From: Evernia prunastri
Lineage: Eukaryota; Ascomycota; Lecanoromycetes; Lecanorales; Parmeliaceae
DNA length: 64,000 nucleotides
Direction of reading: 5' to 3'
NCBI GenBank assembly: GCA_003184365.1
Contig: NKYR01000018.1
Location: 1-64,000, forward strand
Shown: positions 54,168 to 64,000 of the stretch, one piece after another
Numbering within the stretch: position 1 is the first letter of the stretch
How the letters are laid out: each line of letters begins with the position of its first letter
Made by a program: the position numbers and the translations under genes
Notes under the pieces: model-generated
The model's database searches: none
What the model saw: only the letters and a program-made list of their open reading frames with translations
Told to the model about the DNA's origin: nothing

Positions 54168-55574
54168 TCAACCAATGGCAACAGCATCCTCGTCTTGTTC
54201 GTTGACTTCCGGTTCCCCGTCCTCTTCTAAACCTTCACTATCCCACTCATCCTCATACATATCCATACCCACATCCTCATCTTCCTCTTCTCCATCTTTC
54301 GTGTCCTTGTCTTCTCCACCAGCCTTCTTGCTTCTCGCTCCCTTTTCGTTTCTCTTCCTCAAAACATTCTCCTTCTGTATCCTTTTTCGCTCAGCTTTTT
54401 CTCTCCTCCTTGAATCCCAAACCTTCTCCATCTCTTTAACCTCTTCAGCGGTCTTCTCGATGGACTCATGCCACATGACTTTTCCTTCACAAACTCCTTC
54501 CTCGACCTTCGTCATGCGTAATTTCATCCGTGGACCCAGCTCGACAAGCTTTACAGCTCGCTTTTCTACTTTGGGTGTTGCCGCTGGATGTTGCTTCCCA
54601 TTGCCATTACTTTTCCGCAACGCCGCCATTTGTTTCTTGTTAAGCACCTTTCTCGTGTTCGTCTCTAATACCTCAACCTCAGCATCCGTCTCCACCTCGG
54701 TGTCGCTGCCAGATGTGAATCCACCAGCTGCAGCGGAGGGATCTAGCAGGTAATCCGCAACATCTTCTAGCTTGCCTAGATTGGGAAGCCCTCGCTTGCT
54801 CTTCCTATTTTGTTTTAGCATTTTCTCTGCAGCGTTCAAGCGCTTGATGCCCCGTGAGAGACCAGTACGGCGGGTTGTGATAGCATAGTGCCGAAGATTG
54901 AGGACATAAGCACCCTCTTCTTTCGAATCGGATTTGGAGGTGCTCGAAGTAGGCGATGCTTTGGGTATCTCACGATTGAGCAAGAGGACGCGGCGGATGG
55001 AGGATAGAGGAGTTGACTGGGGTGATATAGGCGGGAATAGGGACTGGAAGATTGTGGTTGTTAGAGACTCGAGGTGTTTTGGTACCGTAGGCTGAGGACC
55101 ATCGGCTGTAGGCGAGATGAAGTTGTTCATGACTAGCAAAGGCGCCGTAAGGTATTCTTTACCACCACCTTGTGGACGTTTCTGTGCCTTCTGCACATCT
55201 TTACAGAGCGCGTACTGCTCGACCCGGAAATGTAGTGTGGGTCCTCGAGGTGTGAGTGCAAGGCGGAGGTTTGTGTTTCCGGTTGTAGAGCGGGAAAAGA
55301 GTAGGAGATGAGATACACCCAATGGACCAGCCATGGCAGTATAGTCGCGCAATCGGTTTGAGCGCCTCTCTTTCAGACGGCTAGCCGTACCTGGTTCCAT
55401 CATTGAACGAACATCTTTCACTAGCTGGCTGACTTTGGGTCCCACTTCTCCTGCTCCAATCCTTATGACCATACTTTTCGGCTCTCTGGTAGCTGATGAG
55501 TTGGCGTTAACTCCATTTGAGGGTCCATTGCGAGGCCCCACATGCGTGCGCTTTTTTATGCGTCGTCGTGCCAT
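54168..55574 (-). CDS. SSF1: Ribosome biogenesis protein SSF1 (Brix domain), 468 aa
   Basis: Single exon; start set at MARRRIKKRTHVG (55574), the conserved family start, although the frame stays open 23 codons upstream. The Brix domain spans about residues 30-290: SMVIRIGAGEVGPKVSQLVKD, RDYTAMAGPLGVSHLLLFS, RGPTLHFRVEQY, HYAITTRRTGLSRGIKRL. The C-terminal third is highly charged, with long Lys/Arg/Glu coiled-coil-like segments and an acidic tail. Ssf1/PPAN is a nucleolar factor in early 60S pre-ribosome assembly and 27S pre-rRNA processing. It is divergent from RRP3. Confidence 0.93.
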   Translation of the reverse strand: MARRRIKKRTHVGPRNGPSNGVNANSSATREPKSMVIRIGAGEVGPKVSQLVKDVRSMMEPGTASRLKERRSNRLRDYTAMAGPLGVSHLLLFSRSTTGNTNLRLALTPRGPTLHFRVEQYALCKDVQKAQKRPQGGGKEYLTAPLLVMNNFISPTADGPQPTVPKHLESLTTTIFQSLFPPISPQSTPLSSIRRVLLLNREIPKASPTSSTSKSDSKEEGAYVLNLRHYAITTRRTGLSRGIKRLNAAEKMLKQNRKSKRGLPNLGKLEDVADYLLDPSAAAGGFTSGSDTEVETDAEVEVLETNTRKVLNKKQMAALRKSNGNGKQHPAATPKVEKRAVKLVELGPRMKLRMTKVEEGVCEGKVMWHESIEKTAEEVKEMEKVWDSRRREKAERKRIQKENVLRKRNEKGARSKKAGGEDKDTKDGEEEDEDVGMDMYEDEWDSEGLEEDGEPEVNEQDEDAVAIG

Positions 55575-55768
55575 ATTAAAAGGAATGGCAATTCGAGGGA
55601 TGGACTCACAATTGAGCTGGGCACGAGCTTTTGCTTCCAACATTTTCTAGGGCCTCGCTTAGCGGCCCTTTATCGATAGTGCTAGCGCACCTCGGCAGAA
55701 ATGTTTCTGACTCCAAGGTCCAATTGCGGTTCACAACTTCTGATCGAGCACTATCGAAAAGGACCAAC
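55575..55768. promoter_or_regulatory. Bidirectional SSF1/RRP3 promoter with inverted repeat
   Basis: 194 bp lie between the two start codons. TCGATAGTGCT (55673-55683) recurs as its exact reverse complement at 55747-55757, one copy nearer each gene's side of the region. A second small dyad, AGGGCC/GGCCCT, lies at about 55649-55669. Both genes encode ribosome-assembly factors, so shared control is plausible. Confidence 0.6.
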
Positions 55769-57680
55769 ATGTCTCCAATTTTGAAGAGGAAGGCAGACAC
55801 CAATTCAAATAACAATGAAAGTGTACCATCGAAGAAAGTGAAACAAACTACCTCTACGCACATCAAGCCTACAACGCCAGAAGCTGCAAAAGAACCTTCT
55901 CCACCACCTTCAGAGCCATCACCAGCAGCAGGCTCTACGAGCGAGGTCGAGATCCAAGCAGATGGTCATGCCCCAAAGACTTTCCAGGACCTTGGGATTA
56001 TTCAGTCGCTGTGTGATGCGTGCACAGCATTGGGATACAAGGTTTGCATCTCATTGTGATCTTCGTTTCCATTGTCGCTGAAACCTTCAGGCCCCGACTC
56101 CGATACAGACCGAAGCAATACCTTTAGCTCTGCAGGGAAGAGACCTCATCGGGCTTGCAGAGACAGGTAGCGGTAAAACGGCTGCATTTGCACTTCCAAT
56201 CCTACAGGGTGAGCTTACTCGTCATTGTCCTCCCACTCGTCTCATACTAAAGAGTGATCAGCTTTGATGGAGAGCCCACAGTCTTCCTTGTATGGTCTCT
56301 GTCTTGCACCTACTCGCGAACTCGCCTATCAAATTGCCCAGGCGTTTGAAGCTCTAGGTTCCCTCATCTCAGTCAAAGTCGCAGTTGTGGTGGGAGGAAT
56401 GGACATGATTTCCCAATCCATTGCTCTGGGCAAGAAGCCTCACATTGTGGTGTAAGGCTGCTAATCTGTGCTGCGCCGCCGAGACCTGTATAGCTAATAT
56501 CTCTCAGTGCCACCCCTGGCCGACTGCTCGGTAGATAAGCCGTGTTCAATGAGTATCTTCATACACTGACTTCCGCCAGACCACCTCGAAAACACAAAAG
56601 GCTTCTCCTTACGGTCAATCAAGCACTTAGTAATGGACGAGGCTGATCGTCTTCTTGACCTTGGTAGGCGCTACTTACTCTTGGCAGCTACCGTGATGAA
56701 GAGAAAATCTGACATCAAAAACCCAAACAGACTTCGGTGCCATCATAACCAAGATTCTCAAAGTCCTCCCACGAGAGCGCCGCACCTATCTCTTCTCGGC
56801 TACGATGACCTCAAAAGTCGAGAGTCTACAGCGGGCTTCCCTTTCCAACCCCCTTCGCGTCTCTATCAGTACGAACAAATACCAAACCGTCTCCACCCTA
56901 CTGCAAAGCTACTGCTTCATACCTCACAAAGACAAAGACGTGTACGTGGCATGGCTTATAAACGAATTTGCTTCAAAATCCGTAATTATTTTCACTCGGA
57001 CAGTCAACGAGACTCAAAGAATAGCTATACTGCTTCGGGCTCTTGGCTTCGGCGCCATTCCACTCCATGGCCAGCTGTCGCAGTCTTCCAGACTGGGTGC
57101 ACTGGGCAAGTTCCGTGCGAGGAGCAGAGACATACTCGTTGCTACGGACGTTGCCGCTCGGGGTCTGGATATACCCTCGGTCGATGTGGTTCTCAACTTT
57201 GACCTTCCCCACAACTCGGAAACCTACATACACAGAGTTGGCCGTACGGCACGAGCGGGCAAAAGCGGACATGCGATCAGTATGGTAACTCAGTACGACG
57301 TCGAATTATGGCAGCGGATTGAGGCAGCGTTAGGGAAGAAGCTAGGTTCGTACTTGCTAAGTGATTTCTCTCTTGAGTTACAAGCGAAGTCTGAGGCACG
57401 GGACACTTTGGATGAGCAAAGCGATCTTTTGCTCGTGTCCTAACCCGGGTTTGTAGGTTGAAGTAGCAACGCTAACTCTGGATTCTGCTTAGGAGAGTAC
57501 GAGACGGATAGAGAGGAGGTGATGGTTTTGGGCGAGCGTGTAGGGGAGGCGCAGAGGATGGCTATAAGAGAGATGAAAGATTTACATGAGAAGAGGGGGA
57601 CGAGGGGTGCAACGCTAAGGGGTAGAAAGCCTGTGGGCGGGAACAGAGCCAGGAATGACATGGACAGGGAGGAGGGCTGA
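55769..57680 (+). CDS. RRP3: ATP-dependent rRNA helicase RRP3 (DEAD box), 496 aa
   Basis: Exons: 55769-56041, 56091-56208, 56262-56451, 56508-56530 (23 nt), 56580-56663, 56731-57345 and 57493-57680. After a Lys-rich, Pro/Ser-rich N-terminus come the Q-motif region (FQDLG, PTPIQTEAIP), AETGSGKT at about 114-121, LAPTRELAYQIA, ATPGRLLDH, MDEADRLLD, LFSATM, IIFTRTVNETQ, ATDVAARGLDIPSV and HRVGRTARAG. This matches Rrp3/DDX47, the helicase for early pre-rRNA cleavage on the way to 18S rRNA. The tail EYETDREEVMVLGERVGEAQR, encoded by the last exon, fits Rrp3. The final intron is 147 nt and stays open for 32 codons, so retention would give a different C-terminus. Confidence 0.94.
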
Positions 57681-57861
57681 CTGTCCAGAAAAGATAGTAC
57701 CACCAAACATAATATTCGTCATGAGTGATCCTTCATTGTATGGGGCTAAGCAAACTTTTAGACGTCAGGTCACAGTCCTACCGCCCAATTCCATTGAACC
57801 TCCCTTGCTTCTGTCGAATGCAGAATGCAATCAATCCATGCAGAGGTGAAGCACGGACGAA

Positions 57862-59796
57862 TCAGACGTGGGCCCTCTTAACAACATCCGCAACCTTTGC
57901 TGCCAAGTCATCCGCCTCTCCCTTTGTAGCGGCCTCTGCATAGACCCTCACTGCATCCTCCGTGCCACTCGCCCTCGCAAAACTCCTCCCATTCTTGTAC
58001 TTCCCAACCAACGCATCTATTTGTGCCTGTACACCCGGCGGACTCTCCAGTTTCCGTTCGGCGTCGGTTGTCTTGAAAATGTTGCGGTCTGCAACTTCGA
58101 TCCGGCCGAGACGGTTGGGGAGATCAGTGTACGTCAGATGCCACTCTTTGGGACCCCAGGCTTTGTGGGCGAGAATCACTTCCACGAGAAGTAGATCGCT
58201 GAGGGCGTCGCCAACAGTTTGATTGATCAGGGCTGTCAGGGCGCGCAGCGTGTCCAGAGCGGAGGCTTGGGCCGGCGATTGAGGGTCATATTTGCTAATG
58301 CGTTTGAGGGCCAAATCCGAGAACACGACGGTACCATGGCCGTTGGCTTCGAAGTAGACACCAACATCGAACCTAGTCGCTGCATGGTGGAGATGCTTCA
58401 CACCCGTTGGTGTACATACGACTGGAAGCTTGAGATCTTGGGTGATATAAGATGTACTCGCGCCGTTGGCGTAAGCAGTTTGCACGACCCCGACTTTGAT
58501 CTTCTCGCCGAGGCCAGCATTGCGGGCGAGATCACCGATGAAAAGGGCGGCGAGGGTAGCGATGCGGTCACCGTCTAATAGATGGAAGCTGGAGTCTGAG
58601 TCGGTGAAATAGTACATCAGCCTATCTGCGTCGCCATCAAGAGATGCGCAGCGTGCCAAGGGGACAGCGTGGGACGATGGTGGCGGACGCTGATTTGTCT
58701 TGACAAAGTCTGCTCCGCACTGTATCGTCATTCGTCAAAAGGTACTCTTAGTGCGATGACAAACGAGGGTCAACTACCTGATGATTCAGACGCTCTGGCT
58801 CGACGACACTGTCATTGACGACTTTGATTTCAAGGCCACCTTCAGAGGCGGAAGGCAGATATTTGATAAGCTCCCGCAGCTTAGGTCCACCTACTCCGTT
58901 TGCACAATCGACAGTGACTGGCCCGTTAAACTTCCGAGTCCCTGTCGCAGTCTTGAAAGCCGCAGCAATCTTCTGGTAGTACCCTTGCTCCGTTGGTTCT
59001 CCGTACTCGTAAGGTGTACCTTTCGTGTTCAGACAACGAGTGATATAATGGAGTTGTGGTGTAGTAAGCAACTTGTAGTCGGTGTACTCCGTACCAGACG
59101 CATCTAGTGCAGCGAGAAGGGCAGAAACGAGGCGAGGTCCAGAAGCTCGAGTGTCTCGCGCATACACCACCCGTGCTTTGATGTCCGTTTTAATGTTCAG
59201 ATCGCTAGTAAGCTTGTCGTAGGCTTCCAGGAGAGCCTGATCGGAGGGCGCATTTGCGAGTGTTGTAGCATATGTTTCCCAGGACCCCTGAGGCCTTTGT
59301 CAGAACCGCTGATGGCTTCGTAACCTTTTCCATGGTGGCTATACCTCGAGCATCTCACCCTATAGCTCGTATCAGCCAGTGTACTCCTCTAGCTCGCATA
59401 ATGCCTACCATTGGATCCACCAACTTCACACCATTGTCTTCCGGAGGATTGTGACTCGCAGTGATCATTACACCTATCCTCTGGCCATTCAATTTCCTTG
59501 AGCGCAAGGCTGCAAGCAATCCAACACGGTAGACGACGGAGTCGAGGAGAGAGCTGAAACAGCCGTAAGGCATCAGTTTCGGTGTCGCAGAAGATGACAT
59601 GCCTGAATGGACTTGTAAACATCAGGCTTGGGTACGCACGCCTTCATACGGAACTAGGTCAACACAAAGTTAGCCCAAACTTGGACGATTTCAAGATTGT
59701 GTTGAAACCCACTCCTGCAGTGCCATATTGAAATGTGTGCTCAGCTGGCTTAGGATACTTTGCCGAAGCCACGGCGATTGGACGTTGGGAAGCCAT
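57862..59796 (-). CDS. PCM1: Phosphoacetylglucosamine mutase (PCM1/AGM1), 541 aa
   Basis: Exons: 59796-59713, 59653-59640 (14 nt), 59553-59409, 59359-59345 (15 nt), 59287-58778 and 58719-57862. The product contains FQYGTAGFRMKA, active serine 66 in TASHNPPEDNG, VDPMGEMLE (the last five residues are the 15-nt exon), the metal loop DGDADRL near 284-290, the sugar loop GVYFEANGHGT and the phosphate loop FARASGTEDAVRVY. The enzyme converts GlcNAc-6-P to GlcNAc-1-P in UDP-GlcNAc synthesis, feeding chitin, N-glycans and GPI anchors. Both microexons are supported by restoring conserved residues in frame and by normal flanking introns. Confidence 0.94.
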
Positions 59797-60491
59797 CTTG
59801 GTGAGCTTTTGTGTGAGCTGTCTTGTTATGTTTGAGTGTTTGCGAAATGGAGAATGATAAAGAGAGACGGAATGTCGGGGTTTAAAGCGGCAAGGACCAA
59901 TTGGAAGGAGAAAATTCCCTATGCCCGTTGTTAGGCCCAGACGTCATCCTTCTCGCCTGCACCTTCCCTTGTAAGGATAACTCGGCATCCTTGGTCATCC
60001 TGGTCATCCTAGTCATCCCCCAGTCAAGGTCAAGTTATCAGAAATTGTTGCAACGTATGTATGCCGATATGTGACATCAAACCCACCAGAATCATTGGCT
60101 CTTCATGATGGAATTGCTTCAAGAAGAACATTCGACAGAGGAAACGCCTCCCCTTTGGTGGTGCTTTGATTAGTGTTTGGGATTATTGGTGTTTGAGGTA
60201 CTTGTATCACATCGACTACCCCCTTTCTGCGCTGACAACCAGATGCTATGAGGTTCGGGAAACTGATGACCTGACGTGCGTAGTCTTGATGAGAGAGCTT
60301 GATAGAAGATTGGAAGGAGACCATCATTGTGGTTAATCGGTGCTCCGGGAATTCTGTGAGAGTGATGCCTAGCTCTATTTATCAACCTTTGAGTCTCTCG
60401 CCGGCTCTGTCTTGCTGTGCATCTTTGACAAGGAAACTAAATGGATAGCGACATTAGCAAAGATGGAATGGATCTGAGAGGACCATGTCAC
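59797..60491. other. PCM1 promoter side and PER1 3' flank
   Basis: No gene recognised. A short run of imperfect GGTCATCCT repeats occurs at about 59985-60020. A 74-codon minus frame (60103-60327) lacks features. Confidence 0.45.
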
Positions 60492-61534
60492 TTACTTGTA
60501 CCACCAAATAGTCGGTATGACCGTTCCCAGATGCCACAGACTATGAGCATCCACCATTCCTCCTATTGGAGCAAAATCTAACAATTCTAAGCTCATGGCC
60601 ATAATAATCCACGCAACGATCATACCGGGCCAGGCGGCCCACGGCTTCTTCAATTCTTGATATGTCATGTAGCTGAACCCGCTCCACAAAATGTTCTGCA
60701 CCACTCCCGCGGCGACATTAGCTGCCATGTTGTACACGTAGTCCCAACGCCAAAATGTCAGATAGGAGACATGCGCCATATATAATGCTGCGCACATGAC
60801 GGTCCATAATCTTAGCAACGTTTGTTTGACGGCATGGTCGGTTTCGTCTAGTCTGAATATCCTGATGGGCGTGTAGTACAGTCCGTAGAGTACGCTCGCC
60901 CCTGCAGCGAAGTAGTCCAACTTTTCTGTGACATCAAAATCTCGTGTATGGAAGATCATGCTGAACACCCAGCTTGCCATACCAATGTAGCTGAAGGCGA
61001 TGTAGTAGATCTGCAGAGGATAGTCGGACGGAATCCTATCCCGAATCTTCGCAAGGCCATTCCGGTGTGCCAGGAAATTGAGGAAGGAGAAGAGGACCGA
61101 ACAAGGCTCTTGCATGCCCAGAAAGCGGAAGAAAGGCCACTTGCCATGATACTGGAGGACAGGATTTAGCATTGGAGGATCTCTAGAGACGCGACGGTCC
61201 GTGATGATATGCTGGCAGACATAGTCGCAATTGGATGGGCATGTCCAGAAGACGAGGCGCAGATGGAGCGCTGAGAGAGCTTGATCAGTATGACTTGTCT
61301 TGCTGAATTGGCGCGATGCTTACGAAGTATAGAGTTACCGCGCTGGCAATTTTCATCGACACACGTCTGGGCTTGTTAGCAATGGCTTTGACAGGCATTG
61401 GTTCCGCATACTGATACACATTCGCGAAATTCCGGTAGCCGGTCCCCAAGAGAAGCACAAGAAAAGGCAGGGAAGAATATCAGAAAATAAAGACACACGA
61501 CTCGCACTCCTAAAACAATTCGTCGTGTTATCAT
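60492..61534 (-). CDS. PER1: GPI-anchor lipid-remodelling protein PER1 (PGAP3-like), 317 aa
   Basis: Exons: 61534-61412, 61366-61324 (43 nt) and 61279-60492. Start MITRRIVLGVRVVCLYFLIF is a signal peptide; mature ASLGDRLPEFRECV follows, then cysteine-containing TCVDENC and LHLRLVFWTCPSNCDYVCQH. Seven hydrophobic segments include the CREST-superfamily marks FSMIFHTRDFDVTEKLDY and DAHSLWHLG near the end. Per1/PGAP3 is an ER/Golgi enzyme removing the unsaturated sn-2 acyl chain from GPI-anchored proteins. Two small 5' exons are needed to recover the conserved N-terminus; a longer single-frame reading of the first region (61353-61601) is misleading. Confidence 0.94.
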
Positions 61535-62678
61535 TATTCTGAAAGTCTGTCAACTCCTGTAGGAAAAGAAAGAGTCGAAGAGTTAGAATGGGTCGAGTCA
61601 AAATCCGCTAAAGATTCAACTTTAAAATTTAGTTAGCTTTAAATAGCTGCTCGTCAGCGAATGACAAAGTAGGTAGTTGCCTTTCCTCGTTGTAACACAG
61701 TGGAAAGGAGTATATCACAGGGAATTGAAGGATGAGCATCACGATGGACATCACGATCACTATAATGATGGTTAGTTGTCAGTACATTTGACGTTTTACA
61801 GTACGTACTCTTATGTTTCTCATATCCTCTCATGGTCTTCTCCTCATCTCCTCATCTCCACAACACCTCCATGTCTTTTCGTCCAGCCTGTCCAGGACTC
61901 AACCTCGCAGTACCCACCCTCGCACACTCCGTCCACCATTACAATGAATTGTAATTCCCACGGCGCATAGACCGCTGCGAGATACGTCAATCCTAGCACT
62001 GCATCCTCCCACCATGTGATCTCCAGCCCTGGGCTCAATAATAGTTGCATGAAAGATGACGGTTCGGCCATACAGTCTTTCGCTTCCCATGCGTGCACAG
62101 AGGGACCAGTGAGCTCAGGATGTACGTGCGGGGCTGGCCCATTCATTAGAGGCGATTGCCTCGTTACGGCCGAGGGGGCAGATCTAAGGCATGACTACAA
62201 GGGAGACGGTTGTTCCGGGGATGGGTACTGGTAGGTGCTCGAGGCTGGCAGGGGTGGTCCGAAGATATCTGTTGGTAAAAGCAATCGAAAGGATGGACAA
62301 GATCATGCGTTAGCAACATTCATCATGCTGTTTTGTGAGATTGCTGTATGCATTGAATATGTGATATGAGAGTGAGTGAGATGGCGATGGGGTTGTTGGG
62401 CGTCAGAGACTGATATATATTATCAGCAGGGGCCATTATTGCGAAAGCAGAATGTGTATAGGTAAGTTAGCACGAATTTCCAGAATAATCGAAGGAGACC
62501 CAGGCAACTTTGGATGCTGGTGCAAAATATGAAGAAAAGAACGTCGTGAAAATGAGTAATATATTTGTTGAAAAAATTTCAATTATACCTCATTTCTTGT
62601 CTATCTTGGACCCAACAACACACTGTCATTGGTGACTCGACGCACAATTTACGTGGGATATACAGAATGACAAAAATT
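61535..62678. other. Intergenic with one weak possible coding fragment
   Basis: The PER1 promoter occupies the left end. On the minus strand 61844-62146 is open for 100 codons (MNGPAPHVHPELTGP...) with a mildly protein-like composition and a possible upstream exon near 62180-62310 containing VPIPGTTVSLVV, but I could not find a splice that joins them. Treat as an unproven candidate. Confidence 0.3.
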
Positions 62679-62809
62679 TGGAGAAGCGGGGGATCGAACC
62701 CCGGGCCTTCCGCAGACATACACATGCAACTGCAATAGAATTAGAAAACATCAATGTTTGGATTTTCAGGGAGCATACAGCGGACGCTCTACCACTGAGC
62801 CACATCCCC
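62679..62809 (-). tRNA. tRNA-Ala-like gene with about 59-nt insertion in the anticodon loop
   Basis: Read on the minus strand: acceptor GGGGATG, D arm GCTC-AGTGGTA-GAGC (A box TGGCTCAGTGG), anticodon stem TCCGC...GCGGA, variable AGGCC, T arm CGGGG-TTCGATC-CCCCG (B box GGTTCGATCC), acceptor CTTCTCC and discriminator A. G3:U70 is present, the alanine identity pair; one U-U mismatch occurs at 6:67. The anticodon loop holds about 66 nt instead of 7, so an intron of about 59 nt is implied. The usual splice position would leave G at position 33 instead of U and no standard Ala anticodon, so the intron may be placed unusually or the gene may be decayed. Confidence 0.6.
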
Positions 62810-63240
62810 CTTTGAGGTCGATAATTGGTTCCTAAAGCCAACTATGTTCGTTTTCTAGAGCACTCAAAAGCTCGAACTTACATTGTGGAAGTAAAGGATT
62901 GCCTTAGTGTCGATCAAGCGTTCTAAATAGTGGGGCCACGTTCGACGATTACTCCGAGTCTCGAACTTGACTCCAAGTGGAGGCGGCTATTTGGCGCGAA
63001 ATGTGGACCCAAGACCCTGTTTTTAGAGAATTTCAGGGTCCAGAGAGTAACGCGTCGGGCCCAACTTTAGCTTGCAAATAATTGAGCAAAAAATCAACAG
63101 CTCAAAAATTCCCACATGCTTTAGAAGGGCGATTACGGTAACTCAGTCAGTCCCTCGGCCAAAGATCGTTGCTCAAGGAGGAGGATGCATTCAAAAGCGA
63201 TCCAATAATCCTTCTTATCTTGTCTAAGGGTTTCAGAGCC
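62810..63240. other. Intergenic, presumed promoter of the methyltransferase gene
   Basis: Nothing coding recognised between the tRNA and the PRMT start. Confidence 0.5.
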
Positions 63241-64000
63241 ATGCCTCCAACCACGCAACCAGAGGATAAGATGGCCGATATGGATCACGCAGAAGTTCAT
63301 TACTTCAATAGGTACTGCTCTTTCCACGTTTCAAGTGACTCATGCTGACCCCTCATAGCTATAATCATCATGGTACTTATCCGATTTTATCCTCAAAGCT
63401 TGAAAAGCATGCACTGACAGCTCTGCTTCCACTTTCAAGGCATACATGAGGAAATGCTGGTACGCGGATCCACGAAGTAATCCGAATTGCCAGGAAGTAT
63501 TGTGTTGACGCGATGTGGCATATCAAGAAAGATGAAGTCCGAACCAAGTCATACCAGAATGCGATCTACCAGAACAAGCACCTCTTCAAAGATAAAATCG
63601 TCTTGGATGTTGGATGTGGTACAGGCATTCTCAGCATGTTGGTGCTAATTATCCTCCCGTCGAGCATAGACTGACCTTCACCTGTTAGGTTCGCGGTCAA
63701 AGCTGGCGCAAAACATGTCATCGGAGTAGACATGTCCACGATCATCGACAAGGCACGAGAGATCGTGGAAGCGAATGGGATGACATCGAAGATATCACTG
63801 TTACAAGGAAAGATGGAGGAAGTAAAGTTGCCTTTTCCAAAAGTCGACATAATCCTATCTGAATGGATGGGATACTTTTTGCTTTACGAGAGCATGCTCG
63901 ACACTGTCCTGTACGCTCGGGATCATTATCTGGTATCTGGAGGCCTAATATTCCCAGACAAAGCCACTATTTTCATGGCTGGTATTGAGGATGGCGAATA
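63241..64000 (+). CDS. PRMT1-type protein arginine methyltransferase, 3' end beyond window
   Basis: Exons so far: 63241-63311, 63359-63372 (14 nt), 63440-63459 (20 nt), 63528-63637 and 63689-64000 (continues). The spliced start runs AEVHYFNSYNHHGIHEEM then LKDEVRTKSYQNAIY, the expected PRMT1 order. The SAM site VLDVGCGTGILSMFAVKAGA is followed by the acidic post-I motif VDMS, and the double-E loop by SEWMGYFLLYESM. The family makes asymmetric dimethylarginine on histone H4 R3 and RNA-binding proteins (Hmt1/RmtA in fungi). The intron after 63637 needs the donor GTTGGT. The C-terminal beta-barrel and THW loop are outside the window. Confidence 0.93.

Noticed and set aside
61353..61601. 82-codon minus frame MTRPILTLRLF as a separate gene
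   Set aside because: It is the wrong frame of PER1 exon 1; the neighbouring frame gives a signal peptide followed by GDRLPEFRECV.

Overview
This window looks like genomic DNA of a filamentous ascomycete (Pezizomycotina). Nearly every recognisable gene is split by short introns, mostly 45-80 nt, with GT..AG ends and a CTNAC/CTGAC-like branch site. The gene content is fungal: a highly reducing polyketide synthase, a GPI-anchored wall protein, an RTA1-family membrane protein, a fungal rhodopsin-domain protein and an expansin-like protein. The order is not co-directional or operon-like. I cannot name the species.

Layout. 1-510 holds two 205-bp LTR copies around a 105-bp pyrimidine-rich spacer, a TRIM-like element or tandem LTR remnant. 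1081-2559 is a conserved fungal membrane protein, followed by about 3.5 kb with no convincing gene. 6037-8841 is a repeat-rich GPI-anchored protein with a CFEM-like domain. 9722-19126 carries an RTA1-family protein, a steryl-ester/acylglycerol lipase, an unknown protein, the 9.5-kDa complex I subunit (hidden among misleading ORFs on both strands) and a rhodopsin-domain protein. 20021-28283 is the centrepiece: a complete 16-exon, about 2,499-residue highly reducing PKS (KS-AT-DH-MT-ER-KR-ACP, no release domain). It is divergent from a 14-TM-type MFS exporter (30648-32630) across a 2.36-kb shared upstream region. Synthase plus exporter looks like a minimal secondary-metabolite locus; I found no cytochrome P450, separate thioesterase or zinc-cluster regulator beside it.

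33290-64000 is mostly housekeeping: WBP1 (oligosaccharyltransferase), PET191 (cytochrome oxidase assembly), a secreted cysteine-containing protein, an RNA 3'-phosphate cyclase-like protein, a membrane-anchored expansin-like (DPBB) protein, an SDR, EMC1 and VMA16 (divergent pair), a large serine-rich unknown protein, a BTB/POZ protein, SSF1 and RRP3 (divergent pair, both ribosome biogenesis), phosphoacetylglucosamine mutase, PER1 (GPI-lipid remodelling), an intron-bearing tRNA-Ala-like gene, and a PRMT1-type arginine methyltransferase cut by the window end.

Gene models were assembled by hand from splice signals, reading-frame continuity and remembered family motifs. Each joined CDS (except the truncated last one) is a multiple of three. 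Splice sites that are weak or have alternatives are flagged. The points most worth a second look are the PKS/MFS locus and its promoter repeats, the 11-bp inverted repeat in the SSF1/RRP3 promoter, the 14- and 15-nt microexons, the unusual GTTGGT and GC donors, and the anticodon-loop insertion in the tRNA.
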